Assembly (NCBI RefSeq): GCF_000521805.1
Contig: NZ_JAMB01000010.1
Location: 1-64,000 of the forward strand
Length of the DNA: 64,000 nt
Direction: 5' to 3'
From: Marinomonas ushuaiensis DSM 15871
GTDB taxonomy: Bacteria > Pseudomonadota > Gammaproteobacteria > Pseudomonadales > Marinomonadaceae
The notes beneath the pieces were generated by a model that was given only the letters and a program-made list of their open reading frames with translations, ran no database searches and was not told the origin of the DNA. Within the stretch, counting starts at the first letter, position 1, and the number at the start of each line of letters is the position of its first letter. Made by a program: the position numbers and the translations under genes. Positions 15,765 to 26,121 of this stretch are shown here, in pieces.

Positions 15765-16517
15765 GTGAAGGTTAGCGTTATATCGCTCTTTCCGGAAATG
15801 TTTCAAGCCATTACCCAATACGGAGTAACAGGCAGAGCCATTAAGTCTGGGTTGGTTGAGGTGGATTTTTTTAATCCCCGAGACTTTACTCATGACAAAC
15901 ATAAGACTGTAGATGATCGACCTTATGGTGGTGGTCCAGGGATGCTGATGAAAGTTCAGCCTCTCAAAGATGCAATTGAGTGTGCTAAGAAATTGGTGCC
16001 CAATGCAAAAGTTATTTATCTATCCCCTCAAGGGCGTACGCTAACGCAAGAAGGCGTGCAACACCTCGCTAAGCAAGCAGAATTTATTCTGGTAGCAGGT
16101 CGTTATGAAGGCGTTGATGAGCGTTTTATTCAATCTGAGATTGATGAAGAATGGTCCATTGGTGACTTTGTCCTAAGTGGTGGTGAGTTGCCGGCAATGG
16201 TGCTTATGGATACTGTATTTCGTATGGTTCCTGGAGTGCTAGGAAAGCAGGCTTCTGCAGACGAAGACTCGTTTGCTGATGGTTTGCTGGATTGTCCGCA
16301 TTATACTCGCCCAGAAGTGCTAAACGGTGAACCTGTACCGGCAGTGCTGCTTAGTGGCAACCACGAGGAGATTAGACGTTGGCGATTGAAGCAAAAGCTC
16401 GGAAGAACTTTTCAACGCCGGCCAGACCTTCTGCAAGAACTTGAGTTGGACAAGGAACAGCAGAAGTTGTTAGAAGAGTTTATTCGCGAAACTGAAGATT
16501 CAACCTCGGCAGAGTAA
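15765..16517 (+). CDS. trmD: tRNA (guanine-N1)-methyltransferase TrmD
   Basis: 250 residues with the SPOUT knot motifs [21 protein letters not shown] and [16 protein letters not shown]. It methylates G37 in tRNAs with a G at 36, using SAM, and prevents +1 frameshifting. The start is GTG 15765 with GAGG 8 bases before. It lies in the rpsP operon, with rplS 66 bases downstream. Confidence 0.97.
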   Translation: MKVSVISLFPEMFQAITQYGVTGRAIKSGLVEVDFFNPRDFTHDKHKTVDDRPYGGGPGMLMKVQPLKDAIECAKKLVPNAKVIYLSPQGRTLTQEGVQHLAKQAEFILVAGRYEGVDERFIQSEIDEEWSIGDFVLSGGELPAMVLMDTVFRMVPGVLGKQASADEDSFADGLLDCPHYTRPEVLNGEPVPAVLLSGNHEEIRRWRLKQKLGRTFQRRPDLLQELELDKEQQKLLEEFIRETEDSTSAE

Positions 16518-16583
16518 GAATTGCGGCTTATTAGTAGGAAACCTTCGTGCTAATAAGAAACTATATTATTGGGAGTCACATCC

Positions 16584-16946
16584 ATGAGTAATAAAACGAC
16601 ATTGATTCAGCAGATAGAAGCTGAACAGATGACAAAAGAAATCCCAGCCTTCGGTACTGGTGATACTGTTGTTGTCCAAGTTAAAGTAAAAGAAGGTTCA
16701 CGTGAGCGTCTACAGGCCTATGAAGGTATTGTAATTGCTAAGCGTAACCGTGGTCTTAACTCAGCATTTACTGTTCGTAAAATTTCTAACGGTATCGGTG
16801 TTGAGCGTGCTTTTCAAACTTACAGCCCATTAGTTGATAGCATTGAAGTTAAGCGTCGCGGTGACGTACGTCAAGCTAAGATCTACTACCTACGCGAGCG
16901 TTCTGGTAAGTCTGCACGTATTAAAGAGAAATTGACTAAGCGTTAA
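16584..16946 (+). CDS. rplS: 50S ribosomal protein L19
   Basis: 120 residues ([52 protein letters not shown]), typical L19 at the 30S-50S interface. ATG 16584 follows GGGAG (16571-16575); the in-frame TTG 16569 is not needed. Last gene of the operon, followed by a strong terminator. Confidence 0.97.
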   Translation: MSNKTTLIQQIEAEQMTKEIPAFGTGDTVVVQVKVKEGSRERLQAYEGIVIAKRNRGLNSAFTVRKISNGIGVERAFQTYSPLVDSIEVKRRGDVRQAKIYYLRERSGKSARIKEKLTKR

Positions 16947-16960
16947 TTTTTCTGTTTCAA

Positions 16961-16987
16961 AAAAGGCGACGTAAGTCGCCTTTTTTT
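16961..16987 (+). terminator. Terminator of the rpsP-rplS operon
   Basis: AAAAGGCGAC (16961-16970), loop GTAA, GTCGCC with seven T residues after it. Confidence 0.92.
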
Positions 16988-17047
16988 ATGGAACTAACTC
17001 CCTGCTGTATGGCCTAATAGAGATTACTTTTCTCATTGAGGTTCTTC

Positions 17048-17767
17048 ATGAATAAAATTTTCTTTTTACTGTCCCGTAAAGTCACTCTGGGTACAGTGTT
17101 TTTATTGTTCTCGAATGCAATCCTTGCCAATGAATCTGATGTTTTATCTTCAGTGCGAGCTGCTTTACCTCAATACGAAATAGAAAGTGCTGTGCTACAT
17201 GAAAGTGCTGGGTTGTATGTGGTGGCACTTAAAGGTGGGCCGGTATTGCATGTGACACAAAATGGTAAATATTTTGTTGCGGGTGACCTTTATCGCGTAG
17301 AAGGTGATGCGCTTGAGAACGAAACAGAAAAAGCCAAGCTAGCCAAAATTGAAGCGTTACCAGAGTCAGATATGATTGTTTATAAGGCTGAGAATGAGAA
17401 GGCTCATATTACTGTCTTTACTGATGTAGATTGTGTTTATTGTCGTATGCTTCATAAAGAGGTTCCCCAGCTTAATGATTCTGGTGTGACAGTGCGTTAC
17501 TTGGCTTACCCTAGATCAGGAATTGGTTCTGAGTCCTATCAGAAAATGGTGAGTGTCTGGTGTTCTGACAATCCTAAAAAGTGGCTTTCTGAGGCAAAGT
17601 TAGGCGAAGCAATCCCAGAAAATAAATGTGTTAATCCTGTTGCGGATCAATATAACTTAGGTGGCGAAATTGGTGTGCGTGGCACTCCGAGTATTGTATT
17701 GGGCGATGGCACACTTTTACCTGGGTATTTGCCAGCAGTTGAATTGGTTAAACGTCTTGGGTTATAG
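17048..17767 (+). CDS. dsbC: Thiol:disulfide interchange protein DsbC
   Basis: 239 residues. A signal peptide (FFLLSRKVTLGTVFLLFSNAILA) is followed by an N-terminal DsbC dimerisation domain and a thioredoxin fold with active site CVYC in FTDVDCVYCRMLH. A second Cys pair (CSD..KCVN) and the cis-Pro stretch GTPSIVLGDG are present. Periplasmic disulfide isomerase, recycled by DsbD. The gene order rplS-dsbC-hom matches Pseudomonas. ATG 17048 follows GAGG. Confidence 0.93.
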   Translation: MNKIFFLLSRKVTLGTVFLLFSNAILANESDVLSSVRAALPQYEIESAVLHESAGLYVVALKGGPVLHVTQNGKYFVAGDLYRVEGDALENETEKAKLAKIEALPESDMIVYKAENEKAHITVFTDVDCVYCRMLHKEVPQLNDSGVTVRYLAYPRSGIGSESYQKMVSVWCSDNPKKWLSEAKLGEAIPENKCVNPVADQYNLGGEIGVRGTPSIVLGDGTLLPGYLPAVELVKRLGL

Positions 17768-17912
17768 CCTTATCGTGAAATATTTTACCAAGCACAGGTC
17801 TACTTCAGTCTTTTGTGCGTTGGGTTTTGCATTGCACTAGCGGTATAATCAATCTGTTTTATATTTAATAAGATTACTTAGAATAACTAAATCATCACTG
17901 TGGGGTATTGTT

Positions 17913-19214
17913 TTGAAACCGGTAAAAGTCGGAATTTGTGGGCTAGGGACTGTTGGTTCCGGTAGTTTTAATATTCTTCGGAATAATGCAGAAGAAATTA
18001 CACGACGTGTTGGCCGTAGTATTGTGATTGAGCAAATTGGTGCTCGTCGTGATAACGATATGTGTGACACCACAGGTATGAATGTTACACGTGACATTTT
18101 CGACGTTGTTAATAATCCAGAGATTGATATTGTACTGGAATTGATTGGCGGCACTTCGGTTGCTAAAGAATTGGTTCTGACAGCGATTGCAAACGGCAAG
18201 CATGTTGTTACAGCAAATAAGGCGCTTATTGCTGAACATGGCAATGAAATCTTTGCTAGAGCCCAAGAACAAGGTGTTATCGTTGCTTTTGAAGCGGCAG
18301 TTGCTGGCGGTATTCCAATTATTAAAACTTTACGTGAAGGTTTATCTGCAAACCGAATTGATTGGTTAGCTGGTATTATTAACGGCACAGGAAACTTTAT
18401 TCTTTCTGAAATGAGCGAAAAGCAGCGTGATTTCGATGACGTTTTAGCAGAAGCTCAGGAATTGGGTTATGCCGAAGCAGATCCTACGTTTGACGTGGAA
18501 GGGATCGATGCTGCTCACAAACTTACGATTCTCGCTTCTATCGCTTTTGGTATTCCTCTTCAGTTTGAGAGAACATACACAGAAGGCATCAGTCGAATTA
18601 CAGCCGAAGATGTGGCGTTTGCCGATGATCTTGGTTACGCCATTAAACACTTAGGTATTGCGCGTCGCTCCAAAACCGGTATTGAATTGCGTGTTCACCC
18701 AACGTTGATATCACACAAGCAATTATTGGCTAATGTTAACGGGGTGATGAACGCTATTATGGTGCAAGGTGACGTGGTCGGGCCAACTCTGACTTACGGC
18801 GCAGGCGCCGGTGCGTTACCAACTGGCTCGTCTGTTATTGCTGACGTGATAGATGTAGCGCGCACCTTGACCGCAGATCCTACCAATCGCGTACCGCATT
18901 TGGCGTTCCAAGCGGATGCCTTGTCCGCGGTACAAATTTTGCCCGTTGAAGAAATTGAATGTGGTTTCTTCTTAAACATGACGATCAAAGACCGTGCAGG
19001 CGTATTGGCGAATATCACACAAATTTTATCGAATAATGACATCAGCATTGAGTCATTGATTCAGCGAGAGCGCGAAGGCAGTGAATTGGTGCCTTTAGTG
19101 GTCATGACCCACGACGTAAAAGAACGCAATATGAACGCAGCGATTGCTGCGATTGAAGCCTTACCGGATGTTGCAGGTACTGTTCAACGAATCCGTGTCG
19201 AAAACTTGGCGTAA
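17913..19214 (+). CDS. hom: Homoserine dehydrogenase
   Basis: 433 residues: NAD(P)-binding N-terminus (KVGICGLGTVGSGSFNIL), catalytic domain with GGIPIIKTLREGL and GIINGTGNFIL, and a C-terminal ACT domain (VLANITQILSNNDISIESLIQ), the usual site of threonine feedback. It reduces aspartate semialdehyde to homoserine. The start is TTG 17913 with GGGG upstream; the N-terminal match to Pseudomonas Hom supports it. thrC follows after 13 bases in an operon. Confidence 0.95.
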   Translation: MKPVKVGICGLGTVGSGSFNILRNNAEEITRRVGRSIVIEQIGARRDNDMCDTTGMNVTRDIFDVVNNPEIDIVLELIGGTSVAKELVLTAIANGKHVVTANKALIAEHGNEIFARAQEQGVIVAFEAAVAGGIPIIKTLREGLSANRIDWLAGIINGTGNFILSEMSEKQRDFDDVLAEAQELGYAEADPTFDVEGIDAAHKLTILASIAFGIPLQFERTYTEGISRITAEDVAFADDLGYAIKHLGIARRSKTGIELRVHPTLISHKQLLANVNGVMNAIMVQGDVVGPTLTYGAGAGALPTGSSVIADVIDVARTLTADPTNRVPHLAFQADALSAVQILPVEEIECGFFLNMTIKDRAGVLANITQILSNNDISIESLIQREREGSELVPLVVMTHDVKERNMNAAIAAIEALPDVAGTVQRIRVENLA

Positions 19215-19227
19215 GAGAGAATACGAT

Positions 19228-20613
19228 ATGAAATACATTTCTACTCGAGGCAAAGCGCCAGCGTTGTCTTTTGGTGATGTTTTACTGGCTGGTTTAGCAA
19301 ATGATGGCGGTTTGTATGTGCCAGAAAGTCTGCCCCATTATAGCAAAGAAGAGATTGCTTCATGGGCGAATCTTTCTTATCAAGAATTGGCCTTTAAAGT
19401 GATGTGGCCTTTTGTGGAAGGTGATATTCCTGAAGGCGAATTTAAAAGAATGATCGATGAGGCTTATGCTGGCTTTAATCACTCTGCTATTGCCCCTATG
19501 GTTCAAGTGGGCAATAACGAATGGATTTTAGAGCTATTCCGCGGTCCTACATTGGCTTTTAAAGATTTTGCATTACAATTGCTCGGTCGTCTAATGGATT
19601 ACGTTTTATCTGAGCGCAAAGAAAAACTTGTGATTTTAGGTGCAACCTCTGGCGATACGGGTTCTGCCGCCATCGAAGGTTGTCGTCACTCAGAGCGTCT
19701 AGATATCTTTATTTTGCATCCTTACGAGCGTGTTTCTGAAGTGCAGCGTCGTCAAATGACAACTGTGATTGACGACAATGTCTTTAACATTGCAGTGAAA
19801 GGAAATTTTGATGATTGTCAGGGTATGGTTAAGTCCAGCTTTGCAGATCAAGGCTTTTTAAAAGGCGCTAAGTTAGGGGCAGTAAATTCAATAAACTGGG
19901 CTCGTATTATGGCTCAGATCGTTTACTATTTTTCTTCTGCATTGTCTGTTGGGGCACCGCACCGTGAAGTGTCTTTCTCTGTTCCGACGGGTAACTTTGG
20001 CGATATTTTTGCGGGTTATCTTGCTAAGAAAATGGGCTTGCCAATCGATCAGTTGGTTGTTGCAACAAACCAGAATGATATTTTGCATCGTGTGATTGCT
20101 GAGAATGACATGAGTCGTCAATCGTTGAACGTTACCTTGTCTCCAAGTATGGATATCATGGTATCCAGTAATTTTGAACGTTTGTTGTTTGATGCACATG
20201 GTCGCGATGGTGCAGCCATTGATGATTTGATGGAAAGATTCAATAAAGGTGATGTGTCTTTAAACGATCAAGCTTGGTCATTTGTGAAAGGCAATTTTGA
20301 CAGTTATAAAGTGGATGATGATAAGACGTGTGAAGTCATCGCTGATGTTTTTGCATCGACTCAGTATCTGCTTGATCCACATACAGCGATTGGCCTTGAA
20401 GCGGCTCGTCAATGTTGGAAAGATAAGTCCGTCCCTATGATTACTTTGGCAACAGCGCATCCGGTTAAATTCCCAGAAGCAGTTGAGAAAGCTGGTTGTG
20501 AAACGCCAAAACTTCCTGAACATATGAAAGAACTTTTCGAACGTGAAGAGTCTTATGAAGTGTTAGATAATAGTTTGAGCGATGTTCAAGCTTTTGTTGC
20601 TGAACACATCTGA
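19228..20613 (+). CDS. thrC: Threonine synthase
   Basis: 461 residues from ATG 19228. N-terminal MKYISTRGKAP and LLAGLANDGGLYVPE are family hallmarks; the PLP lysine lies in FRGPTLAFKDFALQ; GATSGDTGSAAI binds phosphate. Converts O-phosphohomoserine to threonine. The open frame runs 28 codons further upstream, into hom; the AGAGA before 19228 and the family N-terminus decide the start. No homoserine kinase gene lies in this stretch. Confidence 0.96.
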   Translation: MKYISTRGKAPALSFGDVLLAGLANDGGLYVPESLPHYSKEEIASWANLSYQELAFKVMWPFVEGDIPEGEFKRMIDEAYAGFNHSAIAPMVQVGNNEWILELFRGPTLAFKDFALQLLGRLMDYVLSERKEKLVILGATSGDTGSAAIEGCRHSERLDIFILHPYERVSEVQRRQMTTVIDDNVFNIAVKGNFDDCQGMVKSSFADQGFLKGAKLGAVNSINWARIMAQIVYYFSSALSVGAPHREVSFSVPTGNFGDIFAGYLAKKMGLPIDQLVVATNQNDILHRVIAENDMSRQSLNVTLSPSMDIMVSSNFERLLFDAHGRDGAAIDDLMERFNKGDVSLNDQAWSFVKGNFDSYKVDDDKTCEVIADVFASTQYLLDPHTAIGLEAARQCWKDKSVPMITLATAHPVKFPEAVEKAGCETPKLPEHMKELFEREESYEVLDNSLSDVQAFVAEHI

Positions 20614-20633
20614 TTACGTCTATTGAACTAATG

Positions 20634-20663
20634 AAACGGCCAATCATAGATTGGCCGTTTTTG
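20634..20663 (+). terminator. Terminator after thrC
   Basis: AACGGCCAATC, loop ATA, GATTGGCCGTT, then T residues: an 11-base perfect stem. Confidence 0.9.
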
Positions 20664-20700
20664 TATTCCCTATCAACCATTGCTGATAATCGACTTTCCC

Positions 20701-21420
20701 ATGAATTTAATTGTACTTGATCCTAATCTCTCTCTTAAGCCTGACCAATTTGCCTTGTCTGCTCGACAACAGACGCATATCTCTAAAGTCATTAAAGCAA
20801 ATCAGGGTGATGTATTAAGAGTTGGATTATTAAATGGGAAAATAGGAGAAGGGGTTTATGAACCACCAACCGATGATCAGCTTGGTTATATACACTCATT
20901 AAGCTTAACATCGCCCGCGCCTGATGCTCTGCCAATTATTTTGGCTATGGCGTTACCAAGACCTAAAATGTTGAAAAGAACATTAAGTAATATTGCCGCG
21001 ATGGGCGTGAAAGAATTGTATTTGATCCATTCTGCGAAAGTGGAAAAGAGCTACTGGCAAAGTCCTGTTCTACAGACGGAATCCATTGAGCTGTCATTGT
21101 TAGAGGGGCTTGAACAGGCAAAAGACACGGTAATGCCAAAATGGTCGTTAATCCCTCGTTTTAGGCCATTTGTTGAAGATAAATTGCCTGACCTTTTAAA
21201 AGATAAAGTAGGGTTGTTGGCCCATCCTTATTTAGCAAAATCTTGTCCTATTAATATTCAAGAGCCCTGTGTTTTGGCACTGGGTCCTGAAGGTGGTTGG
21301 AACGAGTTTGAAGTGGGGAAATGGCTAGAAGCAGGTATGGAGTCTGTTCATTTAGGTGAACGAATATTGAAAGTTGAAACTGTTGTGCCTGTGCTCTTGT
21401 CTCGTTTGTATCCTGCTTAG
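20701..21420 (+). CDS. rsmE: 16S rRNA (uracil1498-N3)-methyltransferase RsmE
   Basis: 239 residues. The N-terminal PUA-like part (MNLIVLDPNLSL, then HISKVIKANQGDVLRVG) and C-terminal SPOUT knot (ALGPEGGWNEFEV, HLGERILKVETVVPVLL) are diagnostic. Methylates U1498 of 16S rRNA. ATG 20701 is preferred over TTG 20680 by the family start; no strong Shine-Dalgarno is visible. In Pseudomonas-type genomes the gene sits elsewhere, so the placement between thrC and a GGDEF gene is local. Confidence 0.92.
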   Translation: MNLIVLDPNLSLKPDQFALSARQQTHISKVIKANQGDVLRVGLLNGKIGEGVYEPPTDDQLGYIHSLSLTSPAPDALPIILAMALPRPKMLKRTLSNIAAMGVKELYLIHSAKVEKSYWQSPVLQTESIELSLLEGLEQAKDTVMPKWSLIPRFRPFVEDKLPDLLKDKVGLLAHPYLAKSCPINIQEPCVLALGPEGGWNEFEVGKWLEAGMESVHLGERILKVETVVPVLLSRLYPA

Positions 21421-21551
21421 CGATCTTTTTAGGATGGTTTAATGTTGTAATTTGTAATAATTGGGTAATATTAAGAGAGTCCATTTGTGTTTTGGTGTAA
21501 TGTTAATTATCAAATAGCTTTGATAGTTTTGATAGCTTTTAGGTCGATATT

Positions 21552-22658
21552 ATGAGCAACTCAAATAAAACTAAGCCTGAAAAGCCTAGTAACAAAACAC
21601 AAAATAAATCAGCTTGGTTGACGTTCTTTTATGTTGGAACCGAAGAGGTGTCTTTTTCTGAAGATGCTCGCCGGATTCTTATTATTAATTTATTTACCAT
21701 AGTTGGTGTTTTTTTTACGCTTCCGCTGGGCATTATTTCTCTTTTTACAGGTAAAACCACATTAGGGTGGTGCTTGGTCTTTATTGCTGTTTTATATGCG
21801 ATAAACCATGTTTTTCTTCGGTTTTCCCGCAACCATTCCCTTTCTGGTAGTTTTGTTATTTATCCCCTTTATGCCTTGATGATTTATCTTGTTTATACTG
21901 GCGGTATGAACGGTACAGGCCATGTGTGGATTTTTTGTGTCCCTGCGGTTTCTTTATTTTTACATGGAATGAAACAAGGCTTAATTGAATTAGCGGTTTT
22001 CACCATTGCCTTAATTATTGTTATGTTTTTTACTGATAATTATTTCTCTGAATTTGGGTATCATGAAACATTACCTTCTAGAATTTTATTTTCTTTTATG
22101 GTGGTGATTTTTTTATCTGGCATTTACGAATATTCCATGTCTCGCTTTAATGATGAATTGAAGGAGAAAACAGGAAAGTTAAAGTTGCTGGCTTATATTG
22201 ATAGTTTAACTGAGTTGTTAAATCGCCGAGGCATGCTGCAGCGTCTAGAGATCAAAGAGCAGGAAGTCATTCATTTGTTATTGGCAGATGTTGATTTTTT
22301 CAAGCGTGTCAATGATCAATACGGTCATGATGCAGGGGATTATGCACTAATGAAAATAGCAGAGATCATTCAAACATCTTTACCTGAATACGGCTTTGCT
22401 GCGCGTTGGGGTGGAGAAGAGTTTTTGGTGGCACTATCTGAAGGTGACATTCAAGAAGCTAATGCACTAGCAGAATTGATACGCAAACGTATAGAAAGCT
22501 ATAAGTTTTCTTATGAAGGCCAAGTCTTTAATGTCACGCTTAGTGTGGGCGTTGCAAGTACTACTCCATCTGTCATCTTAAGAGAAGCAATTACTTTAGC
22601 TGACAATCGATTATATCGTGCAAAGCATTCTGGTCGTAACCAAGTTTGCACGGATTAG
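21552..22658 (+). CDS. Membrane diguanylate cyclase (GGDEF)
   Basis: 368 residues. About six transmembrane helices (45-200) are followed by a GGDEF domain with LAYIDSLTELLNRRG, ADVDFFKRVND and the active RWGGEEF. It should make c-di-GMP from two GTP at the inner membrane. The position for the inhibitory I-site (RxxD) reads PEYGFAA, so feedback inhibition is probably lost. The membrane sensor has no name I can give. It stands alone between rsmE and recJ. Confidence 0.85.
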   Translation: MSNSNKTKPEKPSNKTQNKSAWLTFFYVGTEEVSFSEDARRILIINLFTIVGVFFTLPLGIISLFTGKTTLGWCLVFIAVLYAINHVFLRFSRNHSLSGSFVIYPLYALMIYLVYTGGMNGTGHVWIFCVPAVSLFLHGMKQGLIELAVFTIALIIVMFFTDNYFSEFGYHETLPSRILFSFMVVIFLSGIYEYSMSRFNDELKEKTGKLKLLAYIDSLTELLNRRGMLQRLEIKEQEVIHLLLADVDFFKRVNDQYGHDAGDYALMKIAEIIQTSLPEYGFAARWGGEEFLVALSEGDIQEANALAELIRKRIESYKFSYEGQVFNVTLSVGVASTTPSVILREAITLADNRLYRAKHSGRNQVCTD

Positions 22659-22728
22659 CATTTTTTAATAGATGTTCGGATTCGTGATATCCTTTCTCGA
22701 TTCATTTTTTTGATTCTCGAGATCTTAT

Positions 22729-24453
22729 ATGCGCATTGAACGTCGGATCGTTCCTACCGAAGAAAATCATTTTCCAAACAGTATGTCCTCAACACTGCAG
22801 CGAGTTTTTATGGCTCGCGGCGTTATGTCTGAAGCGGATTTAGATTACCGTCTCCCACATTTATTACGACCAGACTCTTTGTTTGATCTTGCGACTGCAG
22901 GCAGTATTTTAGCGGATGCTATTGTAGCAGGTCAGAAAATCCTAATTGTTGGTGATTTCGATGCCGATGGTGCAACCAGTACCAGTCTTGGTATTTTGGC
23001 GTTAGAAGCCATGGGTGCCATTGCACCAGATTACCTAGTACCAAATCGATTTGAGTTTGGCTACGGTTTGACGCCAGAAATTGTTGAGGTAGCCAAAGAA
23101 AAGGAGCCAGCTGTCTTAGTCACTGTCGATAACGGAATCGCCAGTATCGATGGTGTTTTGGCGGCTAAATCCTATGGAATGAAGGTGGTCGTAACAGATC
23201 ATCATTTACCAGGCGATACCTTGCCCGCAGCAGATGCGATTGTGAACCCAAATCATCCACAATGCGGCTTTCCTAGTAAAAATTTAGCCGGTGTTGGGGT
23301 GATTTTTTATGTTATGTCGGCTTTGCGGGCTGAGTTGAACCGACGTAATTGGTTTGTCGAACAGCATATCCCAGAGCCTAAAATGGCAGATTATTTGGAT
23401 TTAGTGGCTTTAGGTACAGTCGCAGATGTTGTGTCACTGGATGCGAACAATCGCATCCTTGTACAACAAGGGATTAAGCGTATTCAAGCAGGCTTGGCGC
23501 GGCCAGGTATTTTGGCTTTATTGGATATTGCGCACCGAGATCATACGCAGCTCAAAGCATCCGATTTAGGCTTTGCTGTTGGCCCAAGACTAAACGCCGC
23601 AGGGCGACTTGATGATATGTCTATTGGCATTGAGTGCTTACTTTCGGTTCACCCACATCAGGCTCGTGAATATGCTCAACAGCTTGATCAATTTAACCGT
23701 GAACGCAAAGCCATTGAATCGGACATGAAAGAGCAGGCAGAGCTTGTTTTGGAAGACTTGTTGGACGATGAGCAAGAAATACCAAATGGTGTCTGCTTTT
23801 ATGATGCTGATTGGCATCAAGGCGTTATTGGTATTTTAGCTTCTCGAATGAAAGATAAATGTCATCGTCCAGTCATTGCTTTTGCTCGAGTGGGTGAAGA
23901 CGAGTTAAAAGGTTCGGCCCGTTCTATTGCTGGTGTTCATATTCGTGATGCCCTGGATTTATTGGCTAAACGTTATCCTCAATTGTTGAGTAAGTTTGGC
24001 GGTCACGCTATGGCTGCTGGAATGACGATTCGAGAGTCTCATTACGAGGCCTTTCGTTTGGCGTTCGACGCAATTATTACTGAATGGGTAACACCTGAGT
24101 TATTAGAGGCGAAGTTGCTCACTGATGGGCCGCTTGCAGCAGAAGATTTTAGCTTAAGTTTTGCTGAGCAGGTGAGATTATCTGGCCCTTGGGGGCAAGC
24201 TTTTCCAGAGCCTGTTTTCGATGGCATTTTCGATGTACTTCAACAGCGTTTGGTGGGAGAAAAGCATCTAAAACTCATGGTGCGTGAACCAAACAGTGGA
24301 CTTCTTTTGGATGCGATTAGCTTCTTTGTGGATTTGGAAAAGTGGCCCAATAATACAGCGAATAAAATTCGCCTAGTGTATAAATTGGATATCAATGAAT
24401 TTCGTGGGCAGCGTAACTTACAGCTTCTTGTGGATTATTTAGAGCCTGCATAA
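22729..24453 (+). CDS. recJ: Single-stranded-DNA exonuclease RecJ
   Basis: 574 residues. DHH-phosphoesterase motifs: VGDFDADGATST, VTVDNGI, VTDHHLPG, NPNHPQC and ALGTVADVV. A DHHA1 domain with GGHAMAAGMTI follows, then the OB-like C-terminus. A 5'-3' ssDNA exonuclease acting in recombination (RecF pathway) and mismatch repair. Full length, and downstream of hom-thrC as in Pseudomonas. Confidence 0.96.
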   Translation: MRIERRIVPTEENHFPNSMSSTLQRVFMARGVMSEADLDYRLPHLLRPDSLFDLATAGSILADAIVAGQKILIVGDFDADGATSTSLGILALEAMGAIAPDYLVPNRFEFGYGLTPEIVEVAKEKEPAVLVTVDNGIASIDGVLAAKSYGMKVVVTDHHLPGDTLPAADAIVNPNHPQCGFPSKNLAGVGVIFYVMSALRAELNRRNWFVEQHIPEPKMADYLDLVALGTVADVVSLDANNRILVQQGIKRIQAGLARPGILALLDIAHRDHTQLKASDLGFAVGPRLNAAGRLDDMSIGIECLLSVHPHQAREYAQQLDQFNRERKAIESDMKEQAELVLEDLLDDEQEIPNGVCFYDADWHQGVIGILASRMKDKCHRPVIAFARVGEDELKGSARSIAGVHIRDALDLLAKRYPQLLSKFGGHAMAAGMTIRESHYEAFRLAFDAIITEWVTPELLEAKLLTDGPLAAEDFSLSFAEQVRLSGPWGQAFPEPVFDGIFDVLQQRLVGEKHLKLMVREPNSGLLLDAISFFVDLEKWPNNTANKIRLVYKLDINEFRGQRNLQLLVDYLEPA

Positions 24454-24570
24454 GGTAGGTTTTACTGTAATTTTGAATAACAAATTTTGCTCGGCACTGC
24501 CTATCGAATCAAAACTTGGGGTACAATGTCCCTCCCTCATATATCACTCTATTATTACTGGAGCTCTTTC

Positions 24571-25413
24571 ATGACTGCATTGGTTCTTGATGGCAAACTT
24601 TGCGCCAAAGAAACTGAAAACCGCCTACAGGCTCAAGTTACTGAGCTTAAAGAGCGTACTGGTTGTACGCCTATTTTGGCAACGATTTTAGTGGGTGCTG
24701 ATCCAGCGTCAGCGACTTATGTGAAAATGAAAGGCAATGCTTGTCGTCGAGTTGGTATGGATTCGAGAGCAATTGAGCTACCTGAGAGTACCACGACAGA
24801 AGAATTACTAAATACCATCGAAGAGCTGAATGCTAATCCTGATGTTCATGGTATTTTGTTGCAACACCCTGTGCCAGAGCAAATTGATGAGCGTCTTTGT
24901 TTTGATGCCATTGAAGCTCGTAAAGACGTAGATGGTGTGACTTGTCTTGGTTTTGGTCGTATGGCGATGCAAGAACCAGCCTATGGTGCGGCAACACCAG
25001 CAGGGATTATGCGTTTACTTGAAGCATACGATGTGAAGTTAGAAGGTAAACATGTTGTTGTGGTTGGTCGTAGTCCTATATTGGGTAAACCAATGGCAAT
25101 GATGATGCTGAACGCGAATGCAACTGTCACTATTTGTCATTCTCGCACTCAGAATCTAGCAGACTTAATCAAACAAGCCGATGTGGTGGTTGGAGCTGTG
25201 GGTAAACCAGAATTTATTAAAGCAGAATGGATCAAAGATGGCGCAGTGGTTGTTGATGCCGGTTATCACCCAGGTGGTGTTGGCGATATCGAATTAGCTC
25301 CACTAACGGAACGCGTTGCTGCTTATACGCCAGTTCCTGGTGGTGTGGGTCCAATGACGATTAATACTCTGATTTTACAAACGTTGGAGTCTGGCCTGAA
25401 GCAATTAGGCTAA
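24571..25413 (+). CDS. folD: Methylenetetrahydrofolate dehydrogenase/cyclohydrolase FolD
   Basis: 280 residues from ATG 24571 (GGAG at 24560-24563). Motifs: [26 protein letters not shown] with the catalytic Lys, [10 protein letters not shown], the NADP site [14 protein letters not shown] and the final [14 protein letters not shown]. Interconverts 5,10-methylene- and 10-formyl-THF. The ORF extension 28 codons upstream has no family match. A terminator follows. Confidence 0.96.
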   Translation: MTALVLDGKLCAKETENRLQAQVTELKERTGCTPILATILVGADPASATYVKMKGNACRRVGMDSRAIELPESTTTEELLNTIEELNANPDVHGILLQHPVPEQIDERLCFDAIEARKDVDGVTCLGFGRMAMQEPAYGAATPAGIMRLLEAYDVKLEGKHVVVVGRSPILGKPMAMMMLNANATVTICHSRTQNLADLIKQADVVVGAVGKPEFIKAEWIKDGAVVVDAGYHPGGVGDIELAPLTERVAAYTPVPGGVGPMTINTLILQTLESGLKQLG

Positions 25414-25430
25414 TTGTTAAGATTGAAACG

Positions 25431-25462
25431 AAAAGCCGCGCCATTAGGTGCGGCTTCTTTTT
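25431..25462 (+). terminator. Terminator after folD
   Basis: AAGCCGC (25433-25439) pairs with GCGGCTT (25450-25456), followed by CTTTTTT. Confidence 0.85.
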
Positions 25463-25496
25463 TATAACGAATTGAATAAAAGTAGGTAGACAGCTT

Positions 25497-26087
25497 ATGT
25501 CCACAGAAATGTTAAAAGATGCATTGGACTTTGATTTAATTGCAGATGTTTTTGTTTCCGAATCGATTACTGCATCACCTGCAGAGCTGCATGGTCAATT
25601 ATGTGGTTATCTTGCTTCCGGTGTGGCTTTACCGCTAGAAGACTGGTTAATCATGGTTGCTGAATTTTGCGATATAGAAGGTTGGAAAGAAGAAGCCAGT
25701 CGTGCGGCAATTGTTGAACTTTATACAGCGACACTGACCTTGTTGCAAAACGGTGAATATGCGCTTGTACCAAGTATTTCAGATGATGATGCTGAGCTTT
25801 GTGAAAGAGGTGTGACCTTGTCCCAATGGGCGCATGGTTTCTTGGCTGGTTATGGCTTGTCAGGACAGAAAAATACGCTTTCTGATGAAACAAAACAAAT
25901 CCTTCGTGACTTTGCCAATATTTCCGGCATGCAAGCGGAAATGAGAATGCTAGAAGAAAACAATGATAATGAAGCGGACTTAACCGAATTGGTTGAATAC
26001 GTTCGGTTGTCTGCCATGATGATGTACACAGAGCATCATGATGTGAACCCTAATATCGATCATACGAAGAAAAATCCGTTACATTAA
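25497..26087 (+). CDS. ygfB: UPF0149/YgfB-family protein
   Basis: 196 residues, acidic and helical, with family features ASPAELHGQLCGYLASG near the start and WAHGFLAGYGLSG in the middle. YgfB proteins are small cytosolic proteins typically encoded before pepP and the ubiquinone hydroxylases; in Pseudomonas one has been tied to antibiotic-resistance regulation. The order ygfB-pepP-ubi is kept here, with 34 bases to pepP. Confidence 0.85.
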   Translation: MSTEMLKDALDFDLIADVFVSESITASPAELHGQLCGYLASGVALPLEDWLIMVAEFCDIEGWKEEASRAAIVELYTATLTLLQNGEYALVPSISDDDAELCERGVTLSQWAHGFLAGYGLSGQKNTLSDETKQILRDFANISGMQAEMRMLEENNDNEADLTELVEYVRLSAMMMYTEHHDVNPNIDHTKKNPLH

Positions 26088-26121
26088 TAATGTGTACCGA
26101 CCGCTGAAAGAGAGACATTTT

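Noticed and set aside
17849-18388. Minus-strand frame of 179 residues opposite hom
   Set aside because: Shadow of a well-supported gene; codon pattern and composition are not protein-like.
19144-19227. thrC start 28 codons upstream
   Set aside because: It would overlap the end of hom; the family start MKYISTRGK and a ribosome-binding site fix the start at 19228.
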